Positions 36,237 to 47,957 of a DNA stretch of 64,000 nt are shown here, piece by piece. Below the pieces are notes generated by a model. It was not told the origin of the DNA. It searched no databases and saw only the letters and a program-made list of their open reading frames with translations. Source of the stretch: Brachionus rotundiformis (lineage: Eukaryota > Rotifera > Eurotatoria > Ploima > Brachionidae); assembly GCA_016802295.1 (NCBI GenBank), contig JAESIW010000138.1:1960897-2024896 (forward strand), written 5' to 3'. How positions within the stretch are numbered: position 1 is the stretch's first letter; each line of letters starts with the position of its first letter. Both the position numbers and the translations under genes were made by a program.

Positions 36237-36902
36237 AAATTTATTTTACCAAAGTGATACAGTTGAAAATAAATATCCAATTTTAATATTTCTTTTTTTT
36301 CTTCTACTTGTATGTTCAAGTCTATTATGTTGGTTTTGGATCACGTTTGTTTTTTTAATATTTCTAATAGTTGTTAATAAATTGATTGGCATCGGAGTGG
36401 AAGACTCGTCTGAATATGATAAATCAAGCATTGACAGCCACATTATTTTCATTTGTTTATTATTGATTGATTATTTGGCAAAATTCTTGTCCACAACCAG
36501 GTATATAAAAATTGTTTGTTTGTTTAAAGTAAACAAAATATTTAATATTCTAATCGAATGCAAATACTTAAAAATATTAGAACTTTTAGAAATTATTTAA
36601 AAAAACTGGTTCAATTTTTAGTCTTTAAAATAAACTTATAAACAAATTTTTATTATTTTTTTTTATTTAAAATTAATAATTTAGTTCATTAGGATTATAT
36701 TGTATTAAACAAAATAAAATAGCTAACAATAATGAGAGAGCTTTTTGGTTAAAGAATCCAAAAAGCAGAGAGAAATGAAGAAGTGTTATATGGTTCAATA
36801 CTGGCATGGTAGCTTTAAATTAAAAAAAATATTTTATCACCATATCATTTAGATTTAAGAGAATGTTTTTTAACTCCTACAAAAACTAAATTTTTGAATT
36901 TG
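36237..36902. other. SSR1 3' flank
   Basis: AT-rich. A hydrophobic open frame continues through about 36240-36600 in another phase (FVFLIFLIVVN, IIFICLLLIDYL), but it has no ATG outside the SSR1 coding sequence. Most likely it is 3' UTR and spacer. Confidence 0.5.
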
Positions 36903-37563
36903 ATTATCTTTAGGTCACCCTCCTCTTTTCGCAACCGGGCTTGGGACCGGCTTTGGCAGAGTTATGACGGCGTCTTTCCCTAAGAAGCCAGTGGGACGTT
37001 CGTCATAAACAGCGCCACTCATCCGAGCACAAGGCTGCGAACTCGGCAACTATTTAGACTAGCTTGGAACCACAAACCAAGCGACTTCTCTCTCACTCGA
37101 GATAAAGTCTTAACTTAAGGCTTCCAAAGTTACGTACTATCTGCAGAGGGTCAGCTGTACAGCAGATTCTCGCTCCTTTCGGATTCTATACTGGGAGATG
37201 GTCGAAGCCAGCGGCGCCCTCATACGACAAGACTTGGACAAAGACCCGTAGGCCTATGTACCCGCCATACAGCTCTTCTGCAGACTACGTGAAAGACCAC
37301 ACACACACATACGGTGCATGTGGCTGCCACCACCCTCCTCTTTTTTCATCAGGGCTTGGGACCTGCGGATCGGCAGAGTTATGGTGGCTGCTCTGAGTCC
37401 ATTTCCTAAAATTAAATGCCTTGTTTGAAATCAAAAAATTTCTAATTTCAAAAAGTGAATTAATAATTTTGTAAAGCACGTTCTATTTATACTCTTCGGC
37501 CTCCTCTGTAAATTCGCCCCCTCTCCTCTTTGTCCACCAGGTGACCAATTTAAGCTGATATAT
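36903..37563. mobile_element. GC-rich ~660-bp repeat, copy 1 (probable retroelement 3' end or non-autonomous element)
   Basis: This block is strikingly GC-richer than its surroundings and is nearly identical to 56601-57259. The only differences seen are two substitutions at the left end and a small CA-repeat/substitution cluster near 37294-37312. It begins at ATTATCTTTA/GGTCACC and runs to GGTGACCAATTTAAGCTGAT, so its ends carry short inverted GGTCACC/GGTGACC. It contains an internal degenerate direct repeat: CACCCTCCTCTTTT..GGGCTTGGGACC..GGCAGAGTTATG occurs near the left end and again at about 37330-37385. Read on the minus strand, the GGTCCCAAGCCC...GAGGAGGGTG motif resembles 3' regions of RTE-like LINEs; that resemblance is from memory and unverified. 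No coding frame of note. Confidence 0.75.
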
Positions 37564-37955
37564 GTTTTAGATTTTTGATAAAAATTTTAATTTAAATTTC
37601 GGTGATTTTAAAAATGATTATATTATTAAAAAATGAATTGAATTTTATTTAAATCAAGTTTTATCTAAAGTTATTGTAAGATGAGTCTTTTAAACATATT
37701 AATTTATTTTATTTTATTGATTTTATTATTTTATTTTAATCTTAAAAATAGATGTTTAATAAAAATAAAGTTTCTTAATGCTTTTATCTCTAAAATTCAA
37801 GATTTTTTCAAGTAGATAATTCATAATTATTCTAAAAATATACAGGAATGAAAAATATCGAAATATATTTATTCTGGAACCAATTTTTTTGAAAAATAAT
37901 TTTGATTCTTTTCAAGTTAAGATAAAACAGATTCTGAATAAAAAAAAATTTTCTT
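37564..37955. repeat. Diverged right flank homologous between the two GC-rich repeat copies
   Basis: Similarity to 57260-57556 continues beyond the GC-rich core but at a much lower level and with an indel of about 100 bp. Shared blocks include GATGAGTC.TTTAAACAT, TTAATCTTAAAAATAGATGTT, TTTTTTCAAGTAGATAATTCA and CAGGAATGAAAAATA.. up to AAAACAGATTCTGA. The sharp drop in identity at the core edge is unexplained. Confidence 0.7.
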
Positions 37956-38994
37956 TTTTATTGCTTGTTAATTTTTAGAAAATAAATTTAAACTAATTAA
38001 CACATGAACATATTATTTAATTGAAAAATTAATTGATAATTACTTATTTTATTCTATAACGAGATTTTGCGCATCAAGTCCTTAAACTGTTTAGTATATT
38101 TTTTTTTATTTATTATTAAAATTAATAAAATAATTTTTAAGCTTTTGATTTAATAATATTTTATATTTTAAAATAGTGAAGAGTGAAATTGATAGAATTT
38201 TCGATTGATATTTTTATCATAAATTACGGATATTAATTAATGCATATTAATTCCTTTTTGTTGAAAATAATTTTAATATATATTTTTTAAAAAATTGGCT
38301 GGTTTTAATTTCCGATTCATGATCAAGCTATCTGTTTCTGTTAAAGTAGATTATTTTGTAACATGATATATCAAGTATAGTAAAAAAGTTTGCAAATATA
38401 AGAGCAAAATAAGAGTATCTTATTAATAATAAGTTAAATATTTCATTTTATTTCGAGTAGGAAAAAGATAATAGTTTAGACTTCAAATTAATTATTAATT
38501 TAAGACGGAATATTTAGTTTCAAAATTTAAAATCAATTAAAGAAAACCAACACTTCTGGAAGAAGAGGTTTAATTAAAAGTCATTCAAAAAGCGACAAAA
38601 CGGAAAAATTGATTAATTTTTGCTTAGTTTATTAATTATTCAAATTTTGTCGCTTGTCATTTTTCTTATTTTTGACAATTAAACACCAAGATCGCGATCA
38701 AAAATGATCTCTATTGTGTAATAGACACTAATATATGACAAATTTTAAAATTAATAAAAATTATTAGAAAACTTTTCTTAATTAAAAAATTGAAAAAAAT
38801 TAAATTTATAAATATTTTTTTTTTATTATTGAACACTATCTAATCAAATGGAATAATATAAAATACCAAAGTAGAAAAATTAATAGTTTTTGTTAACTGG
38901 ATATAACAAAAATTAGATTACATGCAAAAAACTTTTATAAAAATTTTATAAAAAATATTTTCTTAATTGATTATCGGTACAAGAGATAAAAAAA
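37956..38994. other. AT-rich spacer
   Basis: About 1 kb of very AT-rich sequence without ORFs. The only local structure noticed is an inverted pair AAGCGACAAAA (about 38590) and TTTTGTCGCTT (about 38645), 11 bp with a loop of about 45 nt. A hairpin function is unproven. Confidence 0.45.
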
Positions 38995-39648
38995 TCATAA
39001 GTCAAGTTTTCTCATTAATTGCACAAATTCCTTGTAATTTACTTGCTTATCTCCATCGGTGTCAGCCTCAGTGATCATCAAACTGATCTCTTCGTCACTC
39101 AAGGTCTGTCCGAGCTTTTTCATGACATTTTTGAGCTCCTCGGCAGTGATGAAGTGGTCACCATTTTCATCAAATATCTTGAAAGTGTTCTCCAAGTCGG
39201 CGCTCTTGTCATGGTACTTGTCAGGTGACATTTTAATTGACATCCAAATGGCAAACTCGTTAAAGTCGACCGTGCCGCTGCCGTCCAGGTCGATTTCCTT
39301 CATCAGCGTGGCCAGCTGATCCTTGGACGGATTCAGGCCCAGACTCTTGATCACATCGCCAAATTCATCCAAAGTTATCTTGCTGTCTCCGTTTTTGTCG
39401 TACATCAAAAACGCCTCTCGGTACACCTCTATTTGCTCCTCGGTCAACGAAGTATGCTTTGATCTCTTTGGTAAAAAAATATGAAAAATTTTCAAAACTT
39501 TATTTATTTCTTAAAATGGTTAGTCTATTAATAAATAATAAATAAACACTCTTAATATGTTTACTCTACTAAACAAACATTTAAAAAAGGCAAATATCTT
39601 CTCGATTGGACTTGGTAACAGGGAGCCATAACTTACCGGATCACACAT
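38995..39648 (-). CDS. Calmodulin-like / troponin C-like four-EF-hand protein
   Basis: Calcium sensor of the calmodulin superfamily. Exon 1 (39648-39637) encodes only MCDP, and a 171-nt intron (GTAAGT...CCAAAG) leads to exon 2 (39465-38995). The product is 160 residues. Four canonical EF-hand loops are visible: DKNGDSKITLDE (27-38), DLDGSGTVDFNE (63-74), DENGDHFITAEE (103-114) and DTDGDKQVNYKE (139-150). Each has Asp at position 1 and Glu at position 12, so all four should bind calcium. A long central linker holds IKMSPDKYHDKSADLEN. It is clearly diverged from calmodulin itself (which has an N-terminal ADQLTEEQ), so it is a calmodulin-like or invertebrate troponin C-type protein. The micro first exon is typical for this family. 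Without the splice, the frame would open with an intron-derived N-terminus. Confidence 0.9.
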
Positions 39649-40772
39649 GGTTTCTTATTTAAATCTAAAAGATAAAAAAATGGATATTTTTATTCATTTT
39701 TTTAATTTTTGAATAATAGCTGGATAAAAAATAAAAATAAAACTTAAATATTAAAAATTATGCTTTTTTTTTCTAATCGATTTACAACACTCTAAAAGCA
39801 GCTTTATAAATATTTTTATGCTATGAGACATGCAGAAATATTATAATTGAGCAAATTGGGTCTTGATATAAAAATGCTCTTTACTCTAGGCGCTTACGTG
39901 CCCGCTCATTGTTTGACATAAATCTGATGGCAAAATTTTGACATTTATTCTTCTTTCCTCTTGGTTTTTATCCATGTCTTGCCTAATAAATGAATATTTA
40001 ATTAGCATTATGTCGACCTGGATGTGGCAAAATTGCCAACCAATTGGGAAAAAAAGTGAAAATTTAGCTTTTTTTATTTTTCCTAGACAAAAAATAAAAA
40101 TAATAAAATTTAATTAATAATTTTGATAGTAATTAATGATCAAGATACATGAAAAAATGACTCATTCTGCTATAATAGAATTTGTAGCAGGAAAATTTAG
40201 AAAAATGAATTTCTACGGAGTCCAATTATCAGCATAATTATTAGTTTTAGGCAAAGAAAAAAGATGAAATAATTCCCTCTACCTTCAATTATGTCATCTT
40301 ATTCGCAGCATTGACAAAATTATGATGATACTCATGCAAATAATAATAATAATAATAGTAATAATAATCATTTATCCTTTCTTGCATCAAATTTATTTAT
40401 TTTTCTGGAATTTTAATATTTTAATGACAATCTTAGTGTGCTTTCATTTGTTTATGTGTCTCTTTTCACTTTATTTCCTCCATAAGAAATCATTAAATTA
40501 ATTTCCGATCAAATTATACCAATATTAAACACTACGTCATAAATATCTTTTTAAAAAATAATAATAATTTGTCTTATCTAAATCGCTTCAATTTAATAAT
40601 TAAACTAGAAAAAATTATAATATTATTTATTAAAAAAAAATTAAATCAAAATTTTAATTGTTGCTCGCTCAATAAGTAATTATTTCGATAATTATTGATT
40701 TAAAATTAAAGAATTTAATAAATATAGTGGAATGATGATTGTTGATTCATCTTTTTTTTTTTACATTAATTT
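39649..40772. other. Spacer between calmodulin-like gene and ARPC5, with microsatellite
   Basis: AT-rich, with no ORF seen. It holds the promoter of the calmodulin-like gene (minus strand) and the 3' flank of ARPC5. A TAA-type trinucleotide microsatellite lies at about 40340-40369. Confidence 0.5.
40340..40369. repeat. (TAA)n microsatellite
   Basis: About ten trinucleotide units of TAA with one interruption (TAG). Simple repeat in a spacer. Confidence 0.9.
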
Positions 40773-41302
40773 CTAAACTCGTTTCCTGTCTGTCAAAACC
40801 CTGACAATGCATCCATTTCCGCCTATGGCATACACCTGGAAAAAAAATTAATTTAAATTTTAAATTTTATTAAATAAATTAATAAATAAATAAATAATAG
40901 AAGAAATACTTTTTCATGCCAAGTTAATAATTGTGCACTGTCTCTGGGCTCTTTTTCGAAACCGCGGTAAATGTATTTCATCAGGATGTCAAGGGACTCG
41001 TCACTCAGAGCCTTGACGGCACTGTCAATCTCAGCAGAGTTCGGGAAGCTTCTAAGCACCCTCATGACCAAATTAAACACAGCGTCTTTTACTTGCTGGT
41101 TCTTGGAGTTTAAAGGAGGATTCCGGAGTACCAGACCTAGGGCCTCTGCATTCCGCTTGGAGCTGATCAACGAGACTATTTCGGACTCGTTGGGCATTGC
41201 GTCCTCTTGGATACTCTGCACATCGTCTTCGTTATAGTTTTCTGGGTTGTACAAATCGATGTCTATCTTGCGGAATGCGCTCAGATTGGTGTTCTTGGCC
41301 AT
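40773..41302 (-). CDS. ARPC5: Actin-related protein 2/3 complex subunit 5 (p16-Arc)
   Basis: ARPC5 is the smallest Arp2/3 subunit; it holds the complex together during branched-actin nucleation. Exon 1 (41302-40910) and exon 2 (40835-40773) flank a 74-nt intron; the product is 151 residues, as usual for the family. Visible landmarks: MAKNTNLSAFRKIDIDLY at the N-terminus, an acidic segment (NEDDVQSIQEDAMPNE), NPPLNSKNQQVKD, LDILMKYIYRGFE, LLTWHEK and, after the splice, VYAIGGNGCIVRVLTDRK. The start is set at MAKNT because it aligns with the family N-terminus (MSKNT); an upstream in-frame Met eight codons earlier exists but is not expected. The intron falls directly after WHEK, in phase 0. Confidence 0.96.
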
Positions 41303-42169
41303 GTCTTTATATCTAGAAAGACTCAAATTTAGACATATGACTTAGTTCAATTTTAATAAAAAAAATTGAAAATTATCTTTTTCAAACATCTTTATTATAA
41401 ATTAAAATTTAGTATTAGTATTAATATTTGATAGGAAAATATAAAAATTTATGTTAAGTAATTTAAATTGCATTTTTAGTTTTAATTTTAAGCTTGATTT
41501 TTTGTTTAGTTTTATTTTATTTGAAATTTAATCAAAATTTTAAAAAAATATTGAAAATATGACCAGGAGGGTCATGGAGAAGATTGTCGATCCTTTTAAT
41601 AGAACCTCCACTTTGCTCTCCTCCTTTCCCAGAGTCCCAAGAGAATACAGATTGGATCAGCGATGATTTCCAGGGGACTGATCCCAAAGCAAACTCTGAC
41701 GCATCTGTGAACCATGTCTCCGAAGAAATATCAACAATTTTTCTTTGGGATTTAAGGATAAGAGGGTTTCTGCCAAAGCTCTATGACATGACATTTTTAA
41801 ACTAAGAGTTTTAAAAGAAATAAGAAGTAAATTAATTAGAGATGGTGACTCCAAATCGAGCAAAATCGATCAAAAGATTGGCTTTATTTAAATGAAAAAA
41901 ATTAGCTTCTTTAATAAATTATTAGATTTAATTTTGAGTCATATAGCTACTTTATAAGAAATTTTTAATATTTTTTAAAAAATATATTTACTTTCATTTA
42001 TCACTTGGTACTAATTTTCTTTTAATTAGGATAACAAGATTTTTTTATTAGTTTATTAAATAAACATTAAATAAAACAAAAAATCAGTCATGTTATGTTT
42101 AAATATCGACAGACCAGAGTCCATCTCAAATTCAAATAGAAAATTTGATTTAATAATATTTTTTTAATT
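41303..42169. other. Spacer with LINE endonuclease relic
   Basis: AT-rich spacer between ARPC5 and the lectin receptor 3' end. It contains a GC-elevated 300-bp stretch, annotated separately as a probable LINE endonuclease relic. Confidence 0.5.
41560..41860 (-). pseudogene. Probable relic of a LINE apurinic-type endonuclease
   Basis: On the minus strand one frame reads ILKSQRKIVDISSETWFTDA and later SVFSWDSGKGGEQSGGSI followed by IDNLLHDPP. The order (I/V)xIxETW, then a basic/Gly-rich GGG(V/S)(A/I)I, then a DNL motif matches the N-terminal part of non-LTR retrotransposon endonucleases. The fragment lacks a start, lies among stops and is much less AT-rich than its surroundings. It could be a different element; confidence is limited. 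Confidence 0.45.
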
Positions 42170-44078
42170 TTAATATTCACATATATAGCTTAGTTGTATG
42201 GTACAGGCTAAATTACTATGGTAGCAGTCATTTTCGAAATATATGCAGTCTTCGGTTGAGAGAGTACACAAAGTTGAATTGACATCAGAATTTGGTGAAG
42301 TTTCCCAAGTGTAATCATTTGCGGCTCCACTTCCTTGGCCATTGTTTGTTCTTCCACCACTGAGCCAATATTTATCAGCTGAGCTAGCTACTGAAATAAT
42401 AAAATTCAATTCAGATTCAGTTTCGATAGCTGCTAAATTACTTCCTGATCGAATCTAAGCAAATAATCTTTCATTAAAAGTTTAGAAAATATATATCTTA
42501 AATTCTCACATTGCCACAACTTGTAGAAGCATTAATTTTAGATTTTAATTCAGTTGAATTGGAAAAAAAATAACATTTATCATTGAAGTATTGGTCACCA
42601 TCTTGGCATTTTATACATTGATTCCAACTTGCAAAGCCACCAGGTTGTTCACAGTCGCACTTGCCTGAAATACACTTGGTAATTTCAATCATAGTCTTGC
42701 ACTGGTAATCTGCTGAACAAGAGCCATTATATGCAATTGCATCCACACATTTGGACAAAGAAGAGTCCCAATACATTTCTTTGGTCAAATCTCGAAAGCA
42801 ATCGCAGTTAGCAATTGATGAATTACTTGGACAATTACAATTTGTGTTCATTGCACAAATTAACTCTTCTGCTGAATTGCAGTCCGATGTGGAACTACAA
42901 GTACCATAGGAATAAGTTAACTTGCAGGTATTAGCACTTGATTCCCATGAATAACCAACAGGACAATTACAAATGCCTGAATCACAAAAGAGTTGTTTGT
43001 CTTCTCTACAGTGATGATTGGAGGAACAAACTTCTCCTGGAAAATGTTGTTCTTGACATATAGAAATCGTTTCATTAAAAAAGTAATATGTGCCACATGT
43101 ACAGTTGGATGCTGAACAAAACATTGGCGACAGGCACATTTCATTAAATGAGCAACTAAAGAATTCACCAACCCTGTTAACACATTGGGAACCATTGAAA
43201 TACTGAATATTGGTACACAAACCTATGATTAAATAATCATTAATACTATTTAAATTATTTAGTATTTATCTTACAATATTGGTTGTCTATACATGCTGCA
43301 TTTAGTGAATCAAGACACTGCTCATCAGCAGTACATGGTAGACTGTATTTTTTTTTTGGCACACACTCACTCACACTATCATTCCAATAGTATCTTTTAA
43401 TTTAATAAAAATATTTAATTAAAAAGAAAGGTTTATTGAACAGGTTAAAAAAAAAATAATTTACAAAGTGGTATCTGTACACTCACAAACTCCAGCTGGA
43501 CCACAAACTAAATTTATTCTAATTTTGCATTGGTCTGGCTGGCATGTTTGTCCATAAGTCAATCTGTCAACACATTTACTCAAATATGAATTCCAGTATT
43601 TGGTCGGAGCACACGAACACACTGACCCGTAGCAAATCATGTCTTGGCTTGGATCACAATTATCTCTGGAGACACACTTTTCGCCATATTTTGACAAATC
43701 GACACATTTATTGGTGTAGTACTTGGGCGATTGGCACTGGCAAACTTTATCAATGCATTTTAGGTCAAGAGCTTTTGAGCATGATCGATCTGCACATGAT
43801 TGTCCATATATTGCATCTGGCTTAACACTTGCCATTGTTACCAAAGCTCCAGTGAAAAAAGCCACCAAAAATATCATCACTGGAATAGAGAAATAAACCA
43901 TCCATCTTGGTATCTCAATCAATCCTTTTTCATGTAGTTCTAAATTACGAGCAGCTTCTGATTTTTCCACTTTGTACTCAAATTGGAAAAAAAAATCTTC
44001 GGAAAACCCATTCAGAATGTAAGAATTCCGATCGGCTAAAACTCTTCGAACAAACTTTTCTGGTTCTTTATAATCCAT
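42170..44078 (-). CDS. Type II membrane receptor with EB-like Cys-rich stalk and C-type-lectin-like head, paralogue A
   Basis: Unnamed gene with four inferred exons: 44078-43465, 43393-43275, 43222-42510 and 42454-42170; product 576 residues. A cytosolic N-terminus of about 58 residues (QFEYKVEKSEAARNLELHEK) leads to one membrane helix (60-84, VYFSIPVMIFLVAFF). A long Cys-rich ectodomain follows, built of repeats like GQSCADRSCSKALDLKC and GEKCVSRDNCDPSQDMIC, resembling arthropod/nematode EB modules. The last ~125 residues (from GDQYFNDKCYFF) look like a C-type-lectin-like domain: KINASTSC, ESELNFI, YWLSGG and a terminal C..YICEY. No clear calcium-binding EPN or WND triplet is seen, so sugar binding is uncertain. 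It is divergently oriented to a kinase gene 1.24 kb away. An inverted paralogue lies at 47958-49860 with the membrane/stalk part nearly identical. Confidence 0.85.
43308..43986 (-). repeat. Homogenised tract shared with 48050-48730 (inverted copy A)
   Basis: About 680 bp, from codon ~32 of exon 1 through intron 1 into exon 2 of receptor A, is nearly identical to the inverted segment in receptor B. In exon 1 only three amino-acid differences are seen (I/V, M/V, S/N). Intron 1 differs by about one base. Identity stops abruptly on both sides within coding sequence. Confidence 0.93.
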
Positions 44079-45317
44079 TTGGAAAAAAATTTAAGTTAAT
44101 TAATATTTTACATCTTTTATATATCAGGAACATTTATTTACAGATACCCTATTAATATTTCTATGTTCAATACATTTCTTTCATTATTTTTTTTCCCTTT
44201 AAACTACGGCTTCATTAGACACCAATTTAATTAATTAATTTTATTAAATTAAATAAATTTTGAAAAAAAATAATTATAATTAAATATATGTTATGTCAAT
44301 AAATTAAGACAGTTAATTTCGAATTAAATTTAACATAATAAAATATTTTTTTAATTAATTAAAGAAACAAATAGAGTCCATAAGCAATAAATTAATTTTT
44401 GAAACATTACTAATTAATTTTCTAAAGGTAATTTGTTTATTATCTCAAAAATAAAACAAATTTTGTTATATAAAAATGAAGTTAACTTTAATTAGAATTA
44501 GGCCAAAATTTTAATCTAAAATAAAACACCTATCTTTTTTAATATCTAGCTATCAATCATACTTTTTTTTATTTAATCTTTTTATCACAATCTAAAAATT
44601 ACCTTACTAAAAAACTAAAATAAAATTTTTTATTCTATTCTGAATTAAATCAAATTAATGAATGAAATTAATGTATTAATAATTCAAATAAAATAAATAC
44701 AGCTATCAAATAATTTTTTAAATTAATAAGCTGTTTATAACTAATTCAATATTTATTAATTGTTTGTTACAAATAAACAGCTGGAAATACCGGAAGTATA
44801 TTCAATTCTTTGTTAAGTTCATCATATCTTTATTAAATTTTTAATTAAATTATACTTTTAAATGAAAATAAACTAAGAAGAAAATTGCCGCTTTCGAGCT
44901 GTGATTATGATACCACATTTTTGAGCTAATTGAACTTAAAATTTTCTCTTGCTCAATTTAATCCATCAATCATTCAAGAGCCCAGGGATTTAAAAATTTT
45001 AATTACTTTTTTTATTATTATTTTTGTTTGTTTGCTCAAATTTAGCGGAAACAGGACAACATTTAGAATAAGAGAAAAAAATTTGGCAAAATTATTCATA
45101 ATTTAGTGGTATACTTTCACCTGTTTGACTAATAAAAGTGGTTCGTTATTACTCAAAACTATTCATTCCATTCAATTTATTTAAAAATTACAAAAAGTTA
45201 AGTCAAAAATAAGATCAAGCCTACGCATATATAAACATTATTACATAAGAATTACAACACTGTTGATTATATAAATACCAGATTATTAAAAATAATACCT
45301 TTTTAAAACATTAAATT
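44079..45317. other. Divergent promoter region between receptor A and kinase 1
   Basis: 1.24 kb of AT-rich DNA between two head-to-head genes. It must contain both promoters. No ORF or repeat was recognised. A shared bidirectional element cannot be shown by eye. Confidence 0.45.
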
Positions 45318-47299
45318 ATGGGTAATCAAGCACTTTTGAGCTGTAAAAGCAAGAGTGGCATAAGCGCGAGTAGACGCTACAGCCTAAGAAAACCGAACAG
45401 AATCTTGACTACAAAGACAACTGGCATAGAAAATGATTACATTATATCCAAAGGTATTGGTGAGGGTATGAATGGCAAAGTGTATTTGGTGATCAATCGC
45501 AGCAATAAGGCCAAATATGCTCTCAAAAAGCTTGAGGACAACAAGCAGGCAAGGCGCGAGATCGACCTGCAGTGGAGATCGGCACAGTCATGTGACCATA
45601 TTGTTAAAATAGTGGACGTGTATGAGAACAGGATAAATGGCAAAAAGTACCTGCTGGTTGTATTGGAATAGTAAGACTCGCTGATAAATCTATTCAATTA
45701 TTAATATTAAATTATTATTAATTTTAGCATGGAAGGGGGCGAGCTATTCGATAGACTTAAGAAAAAGAAAAAATTCACCGAACAAGGTAAGCTTGCTTCA
45801 AAGCATAATTCAGAAGCTTAATGAGTTTTTTTGTTTTTGTTAGAGGTTGCCAAAATTATGAAACAAGTTTGTACAGCAGTTAGTCATTTGCATAAAATGG
45901 GTATTGCTCATAGAGGTATCTTAATTATGTACCAAAGTATAAATTATTAATATAAAATATACAAAGACTTGAAGCCAGAGAATTTGCTTCTCTCGTCAAA
46001 AGATGAAAATGCAATCATAAAGCTAAGTGATTTTGGCTTTGCCAAAGAAGCCTGCAAGGGACTTAATACTCCAAAGTAATAATTTAAAAATTATGTACAA
46101 TTAGCTTATATGTTTAATGACTCAAGAGTAATTTAGAAAATTGGTAGAATTTCATAACAGTATTTTAAAGAATAAAAATTAAACTTTAAAGATAAATATT
46201 TATCTTAATTGATTAAGTCAAGAATATTTTATTTTTATTTAGATTAAATTTTTACATTATTTAATTTCTGCAATAAATTAATAAGCAAAAAACTTTTGAA
46301 AAAAATGGTAAATTGAAGTTTATAATCATTTTGTTAAATTAGTGTTTTTGGCTCTTTTAATTTTATAATTTTATGTTTAGACATTTTTTTGAAGAACAAA
46401 CCATGCTTTACCATTGCCAAATATTACATTTTTTAGATATAAAAATTGGTATAATTTAAGTATTCATCGTAGACCATTAAAATTTGATCATAAACTCCAA
46501 TTTACCAAAAATTTATTTAAAAATTAGAATTTTGAATAAAATACCAAAAAAATAGTATTTTATGTAGTGAAACAAAATTAAATTTCTATTTAATTATATG
46601 AATGAATTTTAATTAAGCTTTACGCCATACTATGTACCACCTGAAATTTTGCTTTTTGAAAAATATGACATATCCTGTGACGTTTGGTCACTGGGGGTTA
46701 TAATGTATATTCTTTGTTGTGGTTATCCGCCATTCTATAGTTACAACGGTGATCCGATATCTCCTGGTATGAAAAAAAGAATAAAAAAAGGACAATTTAA
46801 TTTTCCGGACTCAGACTGGACGCAAGTGTCCGACGATGCCAAAGAGCTTATATCAGGGATGTTGGAAACAGTGCCAGAAAAGCGACTTAATATTGACCAA
46901 GTGATGCAGAGTAGATGGATGCTAAATAGTCTTAATTTGCCAAGAACTAAATTAAAATCGATCAAAATTCTAAATGACAAATGCATAAATCTAAAAGAAA
47001 TAGACATTAGTATGGGTCAAGCATTGGGCGAAATGAGAATTAATGACGACAAGACTTTAAAAATAAAAAATATAGAGTCAGCTGAAAACCCTTTGTTAAA
47101 GCGTAGACAAAAAAAGCTCAGTCAAATTAAAAAGAACCAACTTATGGATAAATTAATAGAAGATATTGAGATTAATCAAGAAACGCCTCTTCCAATTCAG
47201 CGTTCTATATCTATGCCGTTATCTCCAACTACAAAATCACTCATTGCGTTCTATTACACATCTAATTTAAAAAATAATCCTAATGATATTCAAAATTAA
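45318..47299 (+). CDS. MAPKAPK2/3-like Ser/Thr kinase, diverged five-exon paralogue
   Basis: Kinase of the MAPK-activated protein kinase 2/3 group, which act downstream of p38. Exons inferred: 45318-45670, 45728-45786, 45844-45915, 45967-46075 and 46618-47299; product 424 residues. Present: glycine loop GIGEGMNGKV (46-55), ATP lysine in YALKKL (K70), HRDLKPEN (D162), DFG (183-185), and an activation loop with NTP (T196) followed by TPYYVPPEIL. Normal APE reads PPE. YDISCDVWSLGVIMYILCCG and PISPGMKKRIKKGQF are diagnostic of this family, as is GQALGEMRIND near the autoinhibitory helix. Compared with kinase 2 (52822-51593) the catalytic residues are retained, but the tail is diverged and Lys-rich. 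The exon count contrasts with the intronless paralogue. It is probably active; substrate unknown. Confidence 0.88.
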
Positions 47300-47957
47300 T
47301 AAAACTATGCAGCAAAAATCCAGGCTTTGGAAAATAAAATTAGATCTTAGATCTAGAAATTGGTTGTTGATTTTTGAATTTTGTTTTAAATTATTTTTTG
47401 TAAATTTTATCTTTTAAATAAATATTTAAAAATTTTTTAATTTTATCTCTTTTTTGATTATGAAATGACAAATAATATTGGCAAATAAAAATGTGTCTTT
47501 TTAAACCATTTCTGGAAGATTAAAATTGTTTTAATTATGCTTCATTAGATTCTAATTTGATGTATTCTTTTATATATTTAATACCATGGTAGTACTGGTT
47601 CTAGATCCAAATGGAAACAAACAAAAAATAATAATTGATCAATTTTATTATAAACGAAGAATCTAAAATAACCATTAGTAATACTATGATAATTTTCAAA
47701 GAACTAGTGTTGCTTATTAATTTTATCACGTTAAAAATTAATTATTAAGTGTAATAATACCAATGGAGAGCAGAATTTTTTTGCTGAAGCTAAAGAAAAA
47801 ATTAATTTAGTTTACATTTTGAAAGAATAATTAATTTGAGAAAAAAAAACCAATCAATTCAGAAAATTACATAAAAAAAGGGCTTCGGAAAATAATTTTT
47901 AGTTTATTTAAAAAGACTTTCATCAAACTTTACTTTCGACATTTTAATTAAAAAATT
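47300..47957. other. Spacer between kinase 1 and receptor B
   Basis: AT-rich, with kinase 1 3' UTR (AATAAA near 47417) and the receptor B promoter. No other feature recognised. Confidence 0.45.

Noticed and set aside
36240..36600. Hydrophobic open frame after the SSR1 stop, looking like a two-helix membrane peptide
   Set aside because: No in-frame ATG outside the overlapping SSR1 coding sequence and no splice acceptor that would supply one; AT-rich sequence readily gives hydrophobic frames.
37285..37479. Minus-strand ORF of 64 codons inside the GC-rich repeat (second version at 56918-57175)
   Set aside because: The two copies have different N-termini because of indels, with no conserved start. 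It reflects the repeat motif and is not a protein gene.
38585..38660. 11-bp inverted repeat AAGCGACAAAA/TTTTGTCGCTT taken as a possible terminator or MITE
   Set aside because: Loop of about 45 nt, no flanking target duplication and no downstream T-run relevance in a eukaryote; could be chance in AT-rich DNA.
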